64,000 nucleotides of DNA from Streptomyces griseomycini. GTDB lineage: Bacteria; Actinomycetota; Actinomycetes; Streptomycetales; Streptomycetaceae. Under the pieces are notes generated by a model that did not search any database, was not told the origin of the DNA, and worked only from the letters and a program-made list of their open reading frames with translations. Location of the stretch: the NCBI RefSeq assembly GCF_014203535.1, contig NZ_JACHJI010000016.1, positions 1 to 64,000 of the forward strand, read 5' to 3'. Positions 46,069-54,550 of the stretch are shown in pieces. The position numbers and the translations under genes are program-made. The number at the start of each line of letters is the position of its first letter. Positions within the stretch are counted from its first letter, which is position 1.

Positions 46069-46300
46069 ACCATCTCAGCGCATCGTGCTCGGTGCGATTC
46101 GGCTTGTCCTGCTCGCCGTGCCGGTCTCCCTGCCGACCATGCTGCCGCCCGGCGACGCGGCCGACGTCCGCAACAACGAGGACGTCGGCGCCGAGCAGGT
46201 GGCGGCGCTGCGCAAGCAGCTCCCACCGGAACCGCCGTCGCTGGAACGGTTCACCGGCCGGACGCCGGGGATCCTCACCGGTGGTCCGGGCAGGCGCACG
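46069..46300 (+). pseudogene. OppB/NikB-type permease, N-terminal remnant
   Basis: The frame reads QRIVLGAIRLVLLAVPVSL, LPPGDAADVRNNEDVGAEQ, VAALRKQL, LERFTGR and GILTGGPGR, the conserved start of Opp/Dpp/Nik-family permeases (first helix, then the LPGDPA and GDLGRS regions). The other membrane helices are missing; an ATPase fragment starts immediately after. Confidence 0.65.
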
Positions 46301-46307
46301 ATGGCCT

Positions 46308-46640
46308 GCCCGGTGGTGAGTTGCAGCGCGCGGCGCCGACGCGGGCGGCCATCGCCGCACCCGGCATCCTCATCCGCGACCAGATCACGACCGCATGGGG
46401 CCCACGGCCACCGATGAGGGCCCCGCCGAACCGGCGGGGCTCCAGCAGGAGCACGGCCCCGCGCTCCTGTGGGTGAGCCACGGCCTCGAACACCCCGCCG
46501 TCGACGCGCACCACCTCGTCGTCATCGACGGCGGCCAGATCGTCGAAACCGGCACCCCCGACCAGGTGTTGCGAGTTCCACGGGCCACCCTCACCCGGCG
46601 CCTCGTGTGCGCCGTGGAACTCGGCGCGGGCCTGACGGCT
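46308..46640 (+). pseudogene. OppD/NikD-type ABC ATPase, C-terminal remnant
   Basis: In one frame GGELQRAAPTRAAIAAPGIL and IRDQITTAW mark the signature and Walker B region (relatives have ILIADE.TTALD); in the next frame ALLWVSHGLEHPAVDAHHLV, VIDGGQIVETGTPDQVL and TRRLV give the switch-His loop and C-terminus. Walker A and the N-terminal half are absent. With the two preceding pieces it shows that a whole Opp-type importer was compressed into about 750 bp. Confidence 0.65.
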
Positions 46641-46716
46641 ACGAATCCGGCCGCAACGGCCGCACCCGGTCCCTGCCCCACGAACGTCCACCACACACCC
46701 CGACCAGGGAGGACCC

Positions 46717-47487
46717 ATGACCGACCGAACCGCAGCCGCCGCAGCTTCCCGGGAAGATGCCCGTGCCCTGCTGGACGCGCTGCCCGACACGCTGCCCCGG
46801 GACGAGATCCTCGCCATCAACAGCGGCGGCTCCAAGTCCGACGTCCACACCGAGCGGTCGTACGAGTACAACGGCTGGACGTTCACCCTGCCGCCCGGCG
46901 TCTTCAAGCCGGGCGACACCAGCCGCATCGTCCACGACCGCCTGCTGGACGGCACGATCCCCGTCGAGGGCAGGTCGTACGCGGCAATGGGCGTCGGCCT
47001 CGGTGTCGAGGCCGTGATCGCCGGCGTCCTGGGGGCGCGGGAGATCTACGCGGCCGACGTCCACCCGGACAGCGTCGCCGCGGCCGCGGAGCACTACGCG
47101 CGGATCGTCGGAAACCGGCCGGACACCGTCTTCCGGCCACTGGTCTCCAACCTCTTCGAGGAGTTCCCCGACTCGGCAGGACTGGACGTCATCACCTTCA
47201 ACCCGCCCGCCGTCTCCACGCGGACCAGCGACGACCCCACGGTGGTGCGCAACGTCTGCGTGGGCGCCGAGATCGTCCTGCGCTTCTTCGACCAGATCGT
47301 CACCCGTGACCTGCTCGCCCCCGACGGCGAGATCTACCTCGTCGTCTCCAACACCGCCGAACTCAAGCGGATCGTCGGCCACGGCATCGACGCCGGATTC
47401 CGCCCCGACGTACTGCACCGCCAGACCTGGGAGGGCGACAACTGCCAGGCGTACCTGTTCAAGCTCAGCCGCCACCACGCCGCCTGA
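46717..47487 (+). CDS. Class I SAM-dependent methyltransferase B (N-P-P-A motif)
   Basis: ATG 46717 follows GGGAGG. The 256-residue protein has an unusual N-terminal domain (residues 1-85; YEYNGWTFTLPPGVFKPGD) and then a Rossmann SAM fold: motif I region MGVGLGVEAVIAGVLGA, acidic AADVHPD, and FNPPAVS (Asn162-Pro-Pro), the NPPY-like motif of HemK/PrmC-type N-methyltransferases with Ala in place of the aromatic residue. It is the first intact gene after Zur box 3, 17 bp upstream of the SbnA-like gene. A role in assembling or methylating an amino-acid-derived chelator is inferred. Confidence 0.78.
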   Translation: MTDRTAAAAASREDARALLDALPDTLPRDEILAINSGGSKSDVHTERSYEYNGWTFTLPPGVFKPGDTSRIVHDRLLDGTIPVEGRSYAAMGVGLGVEAVIAGVLGAREIYAADVHPDSVAAAAEHYARIVGNRPDTVFRPLVSNLFEEFPDSAGLDVITFNPPAVSTRTSDDPTVVRNVCVGAEIVLRFFDQIVTRDLLAPDGEIYLVVSNTAELKRIVGHGIDAGFRPDVLHRQTWEGDNCQAYLFKLSRHHAA

Positions 47488-47504
47488 TCCGGGAGGACGA
47501 GGAC

Positions 47505-48539
47505 ATGCACGAGCACATAGCCGAGGCCGTCAAGGAACCCGACGTCGTGACCGTCCCGCCGGGGGCGATCTGTCTGCGCTTCGAGACCATGAAGCTGTAC
47601 TCGGCGCTCGGCGCGGTACGCCACCTGCTGGAGACCGGCCAGGTCAAGCCCGGCGACACCCTCGTCGACAGCTCCAGCGGCATCTACGCCCACGCACTCG
47701 CCCTGGCCTGTCACCGCTACGGCCTGAACTGCCACATAGTCGGCTCCACGACCGTGGACCGCACGCTCCGCGTCCAGCTGGAGATCCTCGGCGCGACTCT
47801 CGAGCAGGTCCGCCCGTCGAAGAACCTGCGCCTGGACCAGAACCTCCGCGTCGAGCGGATCGGTGAACTGCTGCGCGAGAACCCGCATTACCACTGGATG
47901 CGGCAGTACCACGACGCCATCCACTACCTCGGCTACCGCGATGTCGCCGACCTGATCCGCAAGGAGGTCCCCGAGGGACCGCTGTCGCTCGTCGGAGGCG
48001 TGGGCACGGGCGCGTCCACCGGCGCCATCGCCACCTACCTGCGTGAGGCGGGCCGGGACGTCACGCTCGTCGGGGTGCAGCCGTTCGGCAGCGTCACCTT
48101 CGGCGCCGGGCACGTCTCCGATCCGGACATGATCATCGCGGGCATCGGCAGCTCCATCCCGTTCCAGAACGTCCGGCACGGTCTCTACGACCGCATCCAC
48201 TGGGTCAACTTCGACTACGCCATGTCGGGCGCCGTCGAACTCCTGCGCGCCAGCGGCATCTTCGCCGGCCTCTCCGCGGGAGCCGCGTACCTCGCCACGC
48301 TCTGGGAGCGGGAGCGCGAGGCGGACCGTACGTACGTCTTCATGGCCGCCGACACCGGACACCGCTACGTCGACAGCGCCTACGCCAACCACCCCTCGGC
48401 CAAGGGCCTCGGAGCCATGCGCCCCCACGAGGTCACGGCCCAGGACGAACTGCGGCACCCGTGGTCCGCGATGGACTGGCCGCCGGCCGACAGTGCGCTG
48501 CTGCGCGGCGGTTCTGTTCCGGTGCCCGAGCGGGCCTAG
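47505..48539 (+). CDS. SbnA/cysteine-synthase-like PLP enzyme
   Basis: The 344-residue protein (ATG 47505 after GGAGGACGAGG) belongs to the fold-type II PLP enzymes. Lys30 in RFETMKLYSALGAV is the likely Schiff-base lysine; DSSSGIYAHALALAC is the substrate loop equal to TSGNTG; GVGTGASTGAIATYL binds the PLP phosphate; SGIFAGLSAGAAYL closes the fold. Family members SbnA and its relatives join O-phosphoserine or O-acetylserine with an amine to give 2,3-diaminopropionate-type precursors of metallophores. No SbnB-like dehydrogenase is in the window, so the product differs from L-Dap pathways or an amine donor is supplied elsewhere. Core biosynthetic candidate. Confidence 0.82.
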   Translation: MHEHIAEAVKEPDVVTVPPGAICLRFETMKLYSALGAVRHLLETGQVKPGDTLVDSSSGIYAHALALACHRYGLNCHIVGSTTVDRTLRVQLEILGATLEQVRPSKNLRLDQNLRVERIGELLRENPHYHWMRQYHDAIHYLGYRDVADLIRKEVPEGPLSLVGGVGTGASTGAIATYLREAGRDVTLVGVQPFGSVTFGAGHVSDPDMIIAGIGSSIPFQNVRHGLYDRIHWVNFDYAMSGAVELLRASGIFAGLSAGAAYLATLWEREREADRTYVFMAADTGHRYVDSAYANHPSAKGLGAMRPHEVTAQDELRHPWSAMDWPPADSALLRGGSVPVPERA

Positions 48540-48601
48540 CGCCGCCGGGCACACCGATCGCCCCTTCATGCCGCCCTCGTCCTACCGGAAGGTGCCCCGT
48601 C

Positions 48602-49060
48602 GTGCCCCTCGACGAGCAGCTCCCCCAAGGCTTCGTCCTCCTGCCGCGCCTCCTCGACGCCGCCGGGACGGCAGCCCTGGGCGAAGCCGCGGAAGCCGTG
48701 CTCGCACGCGCGACCGAGAGAACACCGGACGGGGTGGCCGACGTCACCGTGCGGCCGGACGGGTCCCGGCTGGAGAGGGTGGGCGGCACCACCGTCCGCT
48801 GGGATCCGGACGCCCGTCCGTCCGCGGTACGCGGCCCGGCACCGGTCGCGCGTCTGGACCCGGCACTGGAGGCCCTGTGGACGGACGACCGGATCACCGG
48901 CCCCGTACAGCACATCGTGAGAAGCGAACGGCTCGGTCCGTTCACCTCCGATTCGACTTCGAGCCCGCGGGAGTCCGAGCCCACCGGCCTCCCGGCGGAC
49001 GCCGCGCGCACCGATGCGAGCGGCACGGTGACCGCCGAGGCACCCGTCGCCCCGTCCTGA
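48602..49060 (+). pseudogene. PhyH-like dioxygenase, truncated
   Basis: GTG 48602 (GGAAGG upstream) opens a 152-residue frame whose first about 115 residues look like the N-terminus of phytanoyl-CoA-dioxygenase-like enzymes (LPQGFVLLPRLLDAAGTAAL, LDPALEALWTDDRITGPVQHIV, RSERLGPFTS). The expected HxD iron motif and the second half never appear; the frame ends in Pro/Ser/Thr-rich sequence and 190 bp of non-coding DNA follow. It is probably a relic of a second oxygenase in the pathway. Confidence 0.55.
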
Positions 49061-49248
49061 TGCCTCCCGGACTCACCGTGCATCGCTCCGGCCCGGACCG
49101 GGCGGCCTGGGACCGGCGTTCTTCTCCGTTGCGTTCCCGACCCGCCGGACACCCCGGACTCCCGGCACTCCCCCATCGGGCGGAACAACCCACCGCCCTT
49201 CCCCCGACTTCCCGTCCCGATCATCAACACCTGTGAGAAAGAACCGAC

Positions 49249-50070
49249 ATGCCTCCCTCGCAGCCGTACTCCGTAACCGAGCTCCAGCAGGCCGTCCTCG
49301 ACGGCTCCTTCGGTCCCAGCCCGCAGGAACTGGCCGTCACCAGCGCCTTCTGGCTCCACCACACCACCCGGCTCGCCGGCAGCCAGGTCACCTACCGCAA
49401 CAGCTACCTGTTGATGAGGTCCGGCGACGCCTTCGGCGCCTGCTCCTTCGAAGCCGGCGAGATCACCCCCGACTTCTGCGCCGACGCCTCCGGGCACACC
49501 CTCGACACCCTCATCCGGCACGACTCGGCGCCGGTGCGCATCGCCGCGCTCGACGCCTACCTCGGGCGCGTCCAGCCGCACCGCAGTGCCGCGAACGCCG
49601 AGACCGTCACCCTGCCCACCGGAACACCGGAGAAGCGCGCGCAGGCCAGGGACGCGGCCGTCGCCGGGCTCCTCGACATCGACCCCGGGGAGAAGGTCGC
49701 CCTCATCGGTGTCGTCAACCCGCTCGTCGCCGCGATACGCGAGCGGGGCGGTGTCCCGCTGCCCTGCGACTTCAACCTGCGCACCACCAACTGGGGCGAC
49801 CCCGTCACCGACGACATGACGCAGGTGCTCGCCGAGGCGGACGCCGTGGTCGCCACCGGCATGACCCTCAGCAACGGCAGCTTCGACCAGATCCTCGAGC
49901 ACTGCCGCAAGCAGGAACTCCCTCTGGTGGTGTACGCCCAGACCGGCAGCGCCGTCGCGCGCGCCTTCCTGGGCGCCGGCGTGACCGCGCTCTCCGCCGA
50001 GCCCTTCCCCTTCTCCCAGTTCAGCGCCGACGCCACCGCGCTGTACCGGTACCGGGCGGAGCAGGCATGA
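49249..50070 (+). CDS. DUF364 family protein (putative heavy-metal chelation domain)
   Basis: The 273-residue protein has the two-part layout of DUF4213/DUF364 proteins: an N-terminal domain (about 1-125; TYRNSYLLMRSGDAFGACSFEAG) and a C-terminal Rossmann-like domain (KVALIGVVNPLVAAIRERG, VLAEADAVVATGMTLSNGSFDQILEHC, LVVYAQTGSAVARAFLGAGVTAL). Pfam names DUF364 'putative heavy-metal chelation'; the activity is unknown. Its stop overlaps the MFS start (ATGA). Placement between an SbnA-like enzyme and an exporter under Zur box 3 supports a role in metal-chelator synthesis or handling. Confidence 0.8.
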   Translation: MPPSQPYSVTELQQAVLDGSFGPSPQELAVTSAFWLHHTTRLAGSQVTYRNSYLLMRSGDAFGACSFEAGEITPDFCADASGHTLDTLIRHDSAPVRIAALDAYLGRVQPHRSAANAETVTLPTGTPEKRAQARDAAVAGLLDIDPGEKVALIGVVNPLVAAIRERGGVPLPCDFNLRTTNWGDPVTDDMTQVLAEADAVVATGMTLSNGSFDQILEHCRKQELPLVVYAQTGSAVARAFLGAGVTALSAEPFPFSQFSADATALYRYRAEQA

Positions 50071-51380
50071 GCAGCGAGACCCAGGGCGCCGCAGCCTCGC
50101 CCGAGGCTCCCGGTAAGGCCGCCGGCACAGCCGTGGGGCAGGCCGTGACGGGCGACGGAGCCGTACCGGGCGATCTCAGGATGACCCGCCTCCTCTGGCC
50201 GTTCATGCTCGCCTCGGCCGTCGGGCTGGTGCCCTTCACCATCTACAGCACCTTCCTCGTGCCCATCGCCCACGCGGCGGACGGCGGCGTCGCCGCACTC
50301 GGCCAGCTGCGCGGTCTCGGCGGGCTCGCGGCCCTGGCCGTGGGCACCGCGCTGGCGCCGCTGATCGACCGCGTGCGCAAGGAGTGGGCGGCGGCGGGCG
50401 GACTCGCCGTCCTGGCCGCCTCCGCCGCACTCGGCGCGAGCGGCGACTTCCTGATGCTGGCGGCCTTCTGCCTGCTCGTCGGCGCCGGTACGGCGGTACT
50501 GAACCCCGCACTGACGGCGGCCGCCGCCGACCGCTTCGACAACGACGCCGCCGCGGGTCGTGCGGCGACCCTGATCACCGCCACCCAGTCGCTGACCGCC
50601 CTCCTCGCGGCGCCGCTGGTCGCGCTGCCGGCCCTGCTGTGGGGCTGGCAGGGCGATCTGTGGGCCGTCGCCGCGATCTCGTCCGTACTGGCCCTGTACT
50701 TCCTCCTCCGGGGCCGCCGTCGCCATGATGCGGACGGTGAGGCCGCGGAGTCGGCGGACCGGGTGGAGAAGCCGGGATACCTGGAGTCGTTCCGGCTGCT
50801 GGGAGCCCTGCCCGGAGTGGTCCCGCTGCTGCTGGTCGCCATGCTGCGGACGGCGGCCTTCATGGGCTACCTCGCCTACCTCGCCGCCTTCTACGACGAC
50901 CGCTTCGGCCTCGGACCCGAAACGTTCGCGGTCGTGTGGACGCTCAGCGGCACGTCGTTCTTCCTGGGGAACCTGTTCGCCGGGCGGTTGCTGAGCGCCG
51001 ACCGGCCGAGGATCTCCAGCGAACGCCTGATGGCACTGGCACTGCTGGTGGCGCTGTCCGCCCTGGTCTGCGTCTTCTTCACGGAGTCGCTGTTCCTCGC
51101 CCTTCCTCTGACGGCGCTGGTCGGCGCGGGACACGCGACGGTGGCGGCCTGCGTCACCACACTGCTCGTACGCCGCTGCGGCTCCCTGCGCGGCACGGCG
51201 CTGAGCATCAACGCCGCCGGCATGAGCTTCGGCGTCTTCCTCGGGGCCGGACTCGGCGGCGTGGGGCTCTCGCTCGGCGGCTACCCCGGTACGTCAGTGG
51301 TGCTGGGCGGGCTGACGCTCGTGGCGCTCGTCCTCGCTCGGACGGTGGCCCGGTCCACTCCTCCGCCCACGACGGACTGA
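50067..51380 (+). CDS. MFS transporter 2 (probable metallophore exporter)
   Basis: ATG 50067 overlaps the DUF364 stop (ATGA). The 437-residue protein has a 38-residue cytoplasmic N-terminus, about 12 membrane helices and a basic loop between helices 2 and 3 (LAPLIDRVRKEW). It lies at the end of the Zur box 3 unit. Exporters of this family follow siderophore and EDDS-like zincophore genes; efflux of the finished chelator is inferred. Confidence 0.82.
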   Translation: MSSETQGAAASPEAPGKAAGTAVGQAVTGDGAVPGDLRMTRLLWPFMLASAVGLVPFTIYSTFLVPIAHAADGGVAALGQLRGLGGLAALAVGTALAPLIDRVRKEWAAAGGLAVLAASAALGASGDFLMLAAFCLLVGAGTAVLNPALTAAAADRFDNDAAAGRAATLITATQSLTALLAAPLVALPALLWGWQGDLWAVAAISSVLALYFLLRGRRRHDADGEAAESADRVEKPGYLESFRLLGALPGVVPLLLVAMLRTAAFMGYLAYLAAFYDDRFGLGPETFAVVWTLSGTSFFLGNLFAGRLLSADRPRISSERLMALALLVALSALVCVFFTESLFLALPLTALVGAGHATVAACVTTLLVRRCGSLRGTALSINAAGMSFGVFLGAGLGGVGLSLGGYPGTSVVLGGLTLVALVLARTVARSTPPPTTD

Positions 51381-51506
51381 GGTCCCGTCGCACGCCCCGC
51401 ACACCACGTGCGACGTCATCGAGCCGGGGCCTGCGAGCCGTGCGACACGCTCCGTAGGCCCCGGCGTCGTACCGCAGGAACAGCGTTCGTCAGGGAGTCA
51501 GTTGTG

Positions 51507-51893
51507 ATGGTCACAGGGGCGGAGACCGACCGGCGCATGACACGCCGGCGCGCCGCCGTCGGACAGGCCCTCGCCGACTGCCCCGGCTTCGTCTCCGCCC
51601 GGGAACTCCACGTGCTCATGGGCGAGGCGGGTGTCCGCGTGGGGCTCACCACCGCGTACCGGGCGCTGCAGGACCTGGAGCGGGCCGGTGCCGCCGACGT
51701 CGTACGGGACGACGTCGGCGAAAGGCTCCACCGGCACCGCCCGGGCTCCGGCCACCGCCGTCACCTCATCTGTCGTCGCTGCCGCCGCACCCAGCTCCTG
51801 GACGCTGACGTGGTCGAGCACTGGGTCGCCGACGTCGTCCGGTCCACGGGCTTCGCGGACGTCGGGCACGCCCCGGAGCTCACCGGGATCCGC
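51507..51893 (+). pseudogene. Zur/Fur-family regulator with lost metal ligands and no normal stop
   Basis: From ATG 51507 the first about 128 residues align along their length with the intact regulator at 59189: helix-turn-helix (RVGLTTAYRALQDLERAG), DGERL-like VGERLHRH, and CRRC. Two zinc sites are altered: the HxHxxLC motif (GHRHYLLC in the intact gene) is GHRRHLIC, and the C-terminal CxxC (TGVCDNC) is TGIRDGR, both Cys codons reading CGC, one transition from TGC. After that the frame has no stop until 52535, antisense to the next gene. It is either decayed or a zinc-blind variant still able to bind DNA. Confidence 0.65.
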
Positions 51894-52296
51894 GACGGTC
51901 GCCGAAGCGACGTGGACGATGGCGGGTCCGGCGCACCGCCGTCCATGTGGTCCCTGGCGAGCCTCGCGTGGTCGCCGGTGACTCACGCCGGCCACCTGAC
52001 GAGGTGGAGGCCGACGGCGCGAGGGGCATCCGCTTCGATGGAGCCGATCCACCATGGGTGGCAGAGGGCGGCGATCGGTAGCCCGACGGACGGGCATATC
52101 TTCCGGGACCTCGGGTCGGCCACCGCCGCCCACCTGATAACGGCGCGGACCGCTGGGCGAAGCATTGCTCCGCAGAGCATCCGCGCGCCGACCGCTCGCT
52201 GCGCGGGCCGTCCGGGAGTACCGGGGTGGGCCGCGGCACCCGGTCGCGCCGGAGTGGACCGGCGGACCGGGTGCCGAGGCCTCGCCGAGGCCGGGA
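51894..52296. other. Spacer with read-through frame only
   Basis: About 400 bp between the Zur-like relic and the convergent aztD gene. The only long frame is the unphysiological extension of the regulator. No other gene or site recognised. Confidence 0.3.
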
Positions 52297-53499
52297 TCAG
52301 TGGCCTGCGACGACGCCGGAGAGTTCGTTCGTGCTCTTCGGCAGGGTCACCGACGCGAGCTTCTCGCCGGTCTCGATGTCCACGGCGTGCAGCTTGCGCT
52401 TGCCCGGCTCGGAGACGTACGCGGTGTGGTCGCGGACGAAGAGGGTGGGCCGGGCCTGCTGCCAGTCCAGCGGCTCCTGCCACTTGTCCACGACGGGGAT
52501 CTTCTTCTCGACCTTGCCCGTTTCCGGGTCGATGACGTGGAGGGTGCCGTTGGTGCCGAGGACGAGGGCCTCGCCGTGCGGGCCGCGGCCGAGCGAGCGG
52601 AAGGAGTAGCTGGTGCCCAGGTCCACGAGGCGCAGCTTCGCGGTTTCGGTGTCGATGAGGGAGATGCGGGTGGGCCGCTCCAGTTCGGCGTCGGGGTCGG
52701 TCTTGTAGTCGCCCAGGAGGACCGGGGAGGTGTCGCTGCCGGCCTGGTTGCCGATGCGGCCGTAGTCGTCGGGGGCGTCGACCTTGGTGAACTTGCCGTC
52801 CTTGTAGATCAGGATGCCGTCCTCGCAGCCGACGGCGACGGCTTCGCCCTTGGCGGCGGCTTCGCCGTGGACGCCGGGGCAGTCCTCGTTGCGCGCGATC
52901 TCCTTGTTGTTCTTGTCCAGCACGAGGGCACCGGTGCGCTTCTCCTCGGTGCCGAGGGTGCTGAGGAGTTCGCCGTTGCTCAGTTCGATGGCGACGCCGT
53001 GGTGCGCCTCGGCGGAGGTGTAGGTGCGGCCTTCGGGCTTCTCTCCGCCGGCGAGGTCGGCGGGGTCGAAGACGTTGACCTGGCCGGTGCCGTCGGTGAA
53101 CAGGGCCGTCCTGCCGGCGTGCCGGACGACGTGGCCGGGCTTGGCTCCCTCGTAGGTGATGTCGGTGAAGGTCTGCTCGGCGGCGTTCAGTACGCGGAAG
53201 CCGGCGTCGGTGGAGACGATGACGTGGTCGTCGTCTCCGGCGGGGTTGACGCGGTTGAAGCCGGGCAGCTCGATCGTCCTGGCCAGCTTCAGGCTCTCGC
53301 CGTCCAGGACGTACAGGCCGCCGTCGAAGGTGGCGACCAGCGGGTCCTTGACGTCGGCGGGTGTAGCGCCGGGTGTCGCCTTCGCCGCCTTCGTACCGGA
53401 GGAGGCGCCGTCCCCTCCCCCGCAGGCGGTCAGGACCGCGGAGACCGCGAGGGCGAGGGCGGCTCCGGCGAAAGCTCTGTTGCGTATCTTCTTGTTCAC
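52297..53499 (-). CDS. aztD: AztD-type periplasmic/extracytoplasmic zinc chaperone
   Basis: The 400-residue lipoprotein (LTAC, Cys26) is a beta-propeller of repeated strands (LVATFDGGLYVLDGESL, VIVSTDAGFRVLNAAEQ, VAVGCEDGILIYKDGKF, HAVDIETGEKL) with scattered His such as SAEAHHGVAIELSNG. Actinobacterial and Paracoccus AztD proteins bind zinc outside the cytoplasm and hand it to the binding protein AztC. It is the last gene of the leftward unit aztB, AztD-like, aztC, aztD; 91 bp separate it from aztC. Confidence 0.82.
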   Translation of the reverse strand: MNKKIRNRAFAGAALALAVSAVLTACGGGDGASSGTKAAKATPGATPADVKDPLVATFDGGLYVLDGESLKLARTIELPGFNRVNPAGDDDHVIVSTDAGFRVLNAAEQTFTDITYEGAKPGHVVRHAGRTALFTDGTGQVNVFDPADLAGGEKPEGRTYTSAEAHHGVAIELSNGELLSTLGTEEKRTGALVLDKNNKEIARNEDCPGVHGEAAAKGEAVAVGCEDGILIYKDGKFTKVDAPDDYGRIGNQAGSDTSPVLLGDYKTDPDAELERPTRISLIDTETAKLRLVDLGTSYSFRSLGRGPHGEALVLGTNGTLHVIDPETGKVEKKIPVVDKWQEPLDWQQARPTLFVRDHTAYVSEPGKRKLHAVDIETGEKLASVTLPKSTNELSGVVAGH

Positions 53500-53590
53500 T
53501 GTGCGTGTTCCTCTCGGGCCGCGCGGACGCGGTGTCGATGTGTCGGGTGACGGCGGCGGGCCGTGCCGGTGTCGGCGCGGTGACGCGGGT

Positions 53591-54550
53591 TCAGCCGGTG
53601 GTCAGGCCGTCGGTCATAGCGGTGGTGTTGGCGCGCATCATCTGCAGGTAGGTGCCGGCGCCCTTGCCCTTCTCGGTCAATGACTCGGAGTACAGCTCGA
53701 CGACCCGTACCCGGCCGCCGAGTTCCGTGCGCAGGACCTCGGCCAGCCGCTTGGGCTGGGAGGAATCGGCGAAGACGGTGCGCACCCCCGCTTCGCGCAT
53801 GGCCTGGGTGAGCGAGCGCAGGTCGGAGGAGCTGGGTGAGGCCAGGGTGGTGCCGCTGGGGACGACCGCGCCGATCACACGGAAGCCGAAGCGGTCGGCG
53901 AGGTAGCCGAAGACGTGGTGGTTCGTCACCAGTGCCCGCTTCTCCTCGGGGATGCGGGCGAAGGACTTCTCCATCCAGGCGGTGAGATCGGCGAGCTGTC
54001 CGTCGTAGCGGTCGGTGTTGGCGCGGATCGTCTCTTCGTTCACGCCGTCCACGTTCTCGATCACCTGGTCGGCGATCAGGCCGGCGGCCTTGCGGACGCG
54101 GTCGGGGTCGGTCCAGAAGTGCGGGTCGGGTTGCCCGCCCTCCTCCTCGGGGCCGCCGTCGTCGTGCGCCCGGAAGGTGAGGGGGTCCACCGCGCGGCCG
54201 GCCTCGAAGGTGGCCACGCCGGACTCGCGGGCGGCGTCGACGTGCCGCAGCACGTTCTCCTCCAGGCCCAGTCCGTTGAAGACCACGAGGTCGGCCCGCT
54301 CCAGTTCGGCGGCCTGCACGGCCGACAGGCCGAAGGAGTGCGGGTCGGCGTTCGGTTTCATCAACACCGTGACGTCGGCCTCGTCGCCGACGATCTCCCG
54401 GGTGATGTCGCCGAGGATGTTGGTCGTCACCACGACCCTGGGCTGGTCCTCGGTGCTCGTGCAGGCGGTGGCCGTGGCGGCGCAGGCGAGGGCGAGCAGG
54501 GACGGCAGCAGGCGGCGCAACCGCAGAGCGGTTCGCTTCGGTGTCGTCAT
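53591..54550 (-). CDS. aztC: Zinc-binding ABC lipoprotein (ZnuA/AztC type)
   Basis: ATG 54550 overlaps the stop of the preceding gene by four bases (ATGA). The 319-residue product has a lipobox (Cys30) and a cluster A-I metal-binding fold with the ligands of ZnuA: His71 (ADPHSFG), His144 (DPHFWTDP), His211 (TNHHVFGYL) and Asp262 (FADSS). The metal-loop between strands 1 and 2 is short and acidic with few His (RAHDDGGPEEEGGQPD), as in AztC, which relies on AztD for loading. Delivers Zn2+ to permease AztB. Confidence 0.9.
   Translation of the reverse strand: MTTPKRTALRLRRLLPSLLALACAATATACTSTEDQPRVVVTTNILGDITREIVGDEADVTVLMKPNADPHSFGLSAVQAAELERADLVVFNGLGLEENVLRHVDAARESGVATFEAGRAVDPLTFRAHDDGGPEEEGGQPDPHFWTDPDRVRKAAGLIADQVIENVDGVNEETIRANTDRYDGQLADLTAWMEKSFARIPEEKRALVTNHHVFGYLADRFGFRVIGAVVPSGTTLASPSSSDLRSLTQAMREAGVRTVFADSSQPKRLAEVLRTELGGRVRVVELYSESLTEKGKGAGTYLQMMRANTTAMTDGLTTG

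Noticed and set aside
33486..51380. Coelibactin-like or other NRPS siderophore cluster
   Set aside because: No adenylation, condensation or carrier domains anywhere in the window.
33486..51380. Iron-regulated siderophore locus (DmdR/IdeR box)
   Set aside because: No 19-bp iron box (TTAGGTTAGGCTAACCTAA-like) was seen at any of the promoters, while Zur-type dyads are present at all three.
51894..52535. C-terminal extension domain of the Zur-like protein
   Set aside because: Sequence is Arg/Ser/Pro-rich read-through, partly antisense to aztD.
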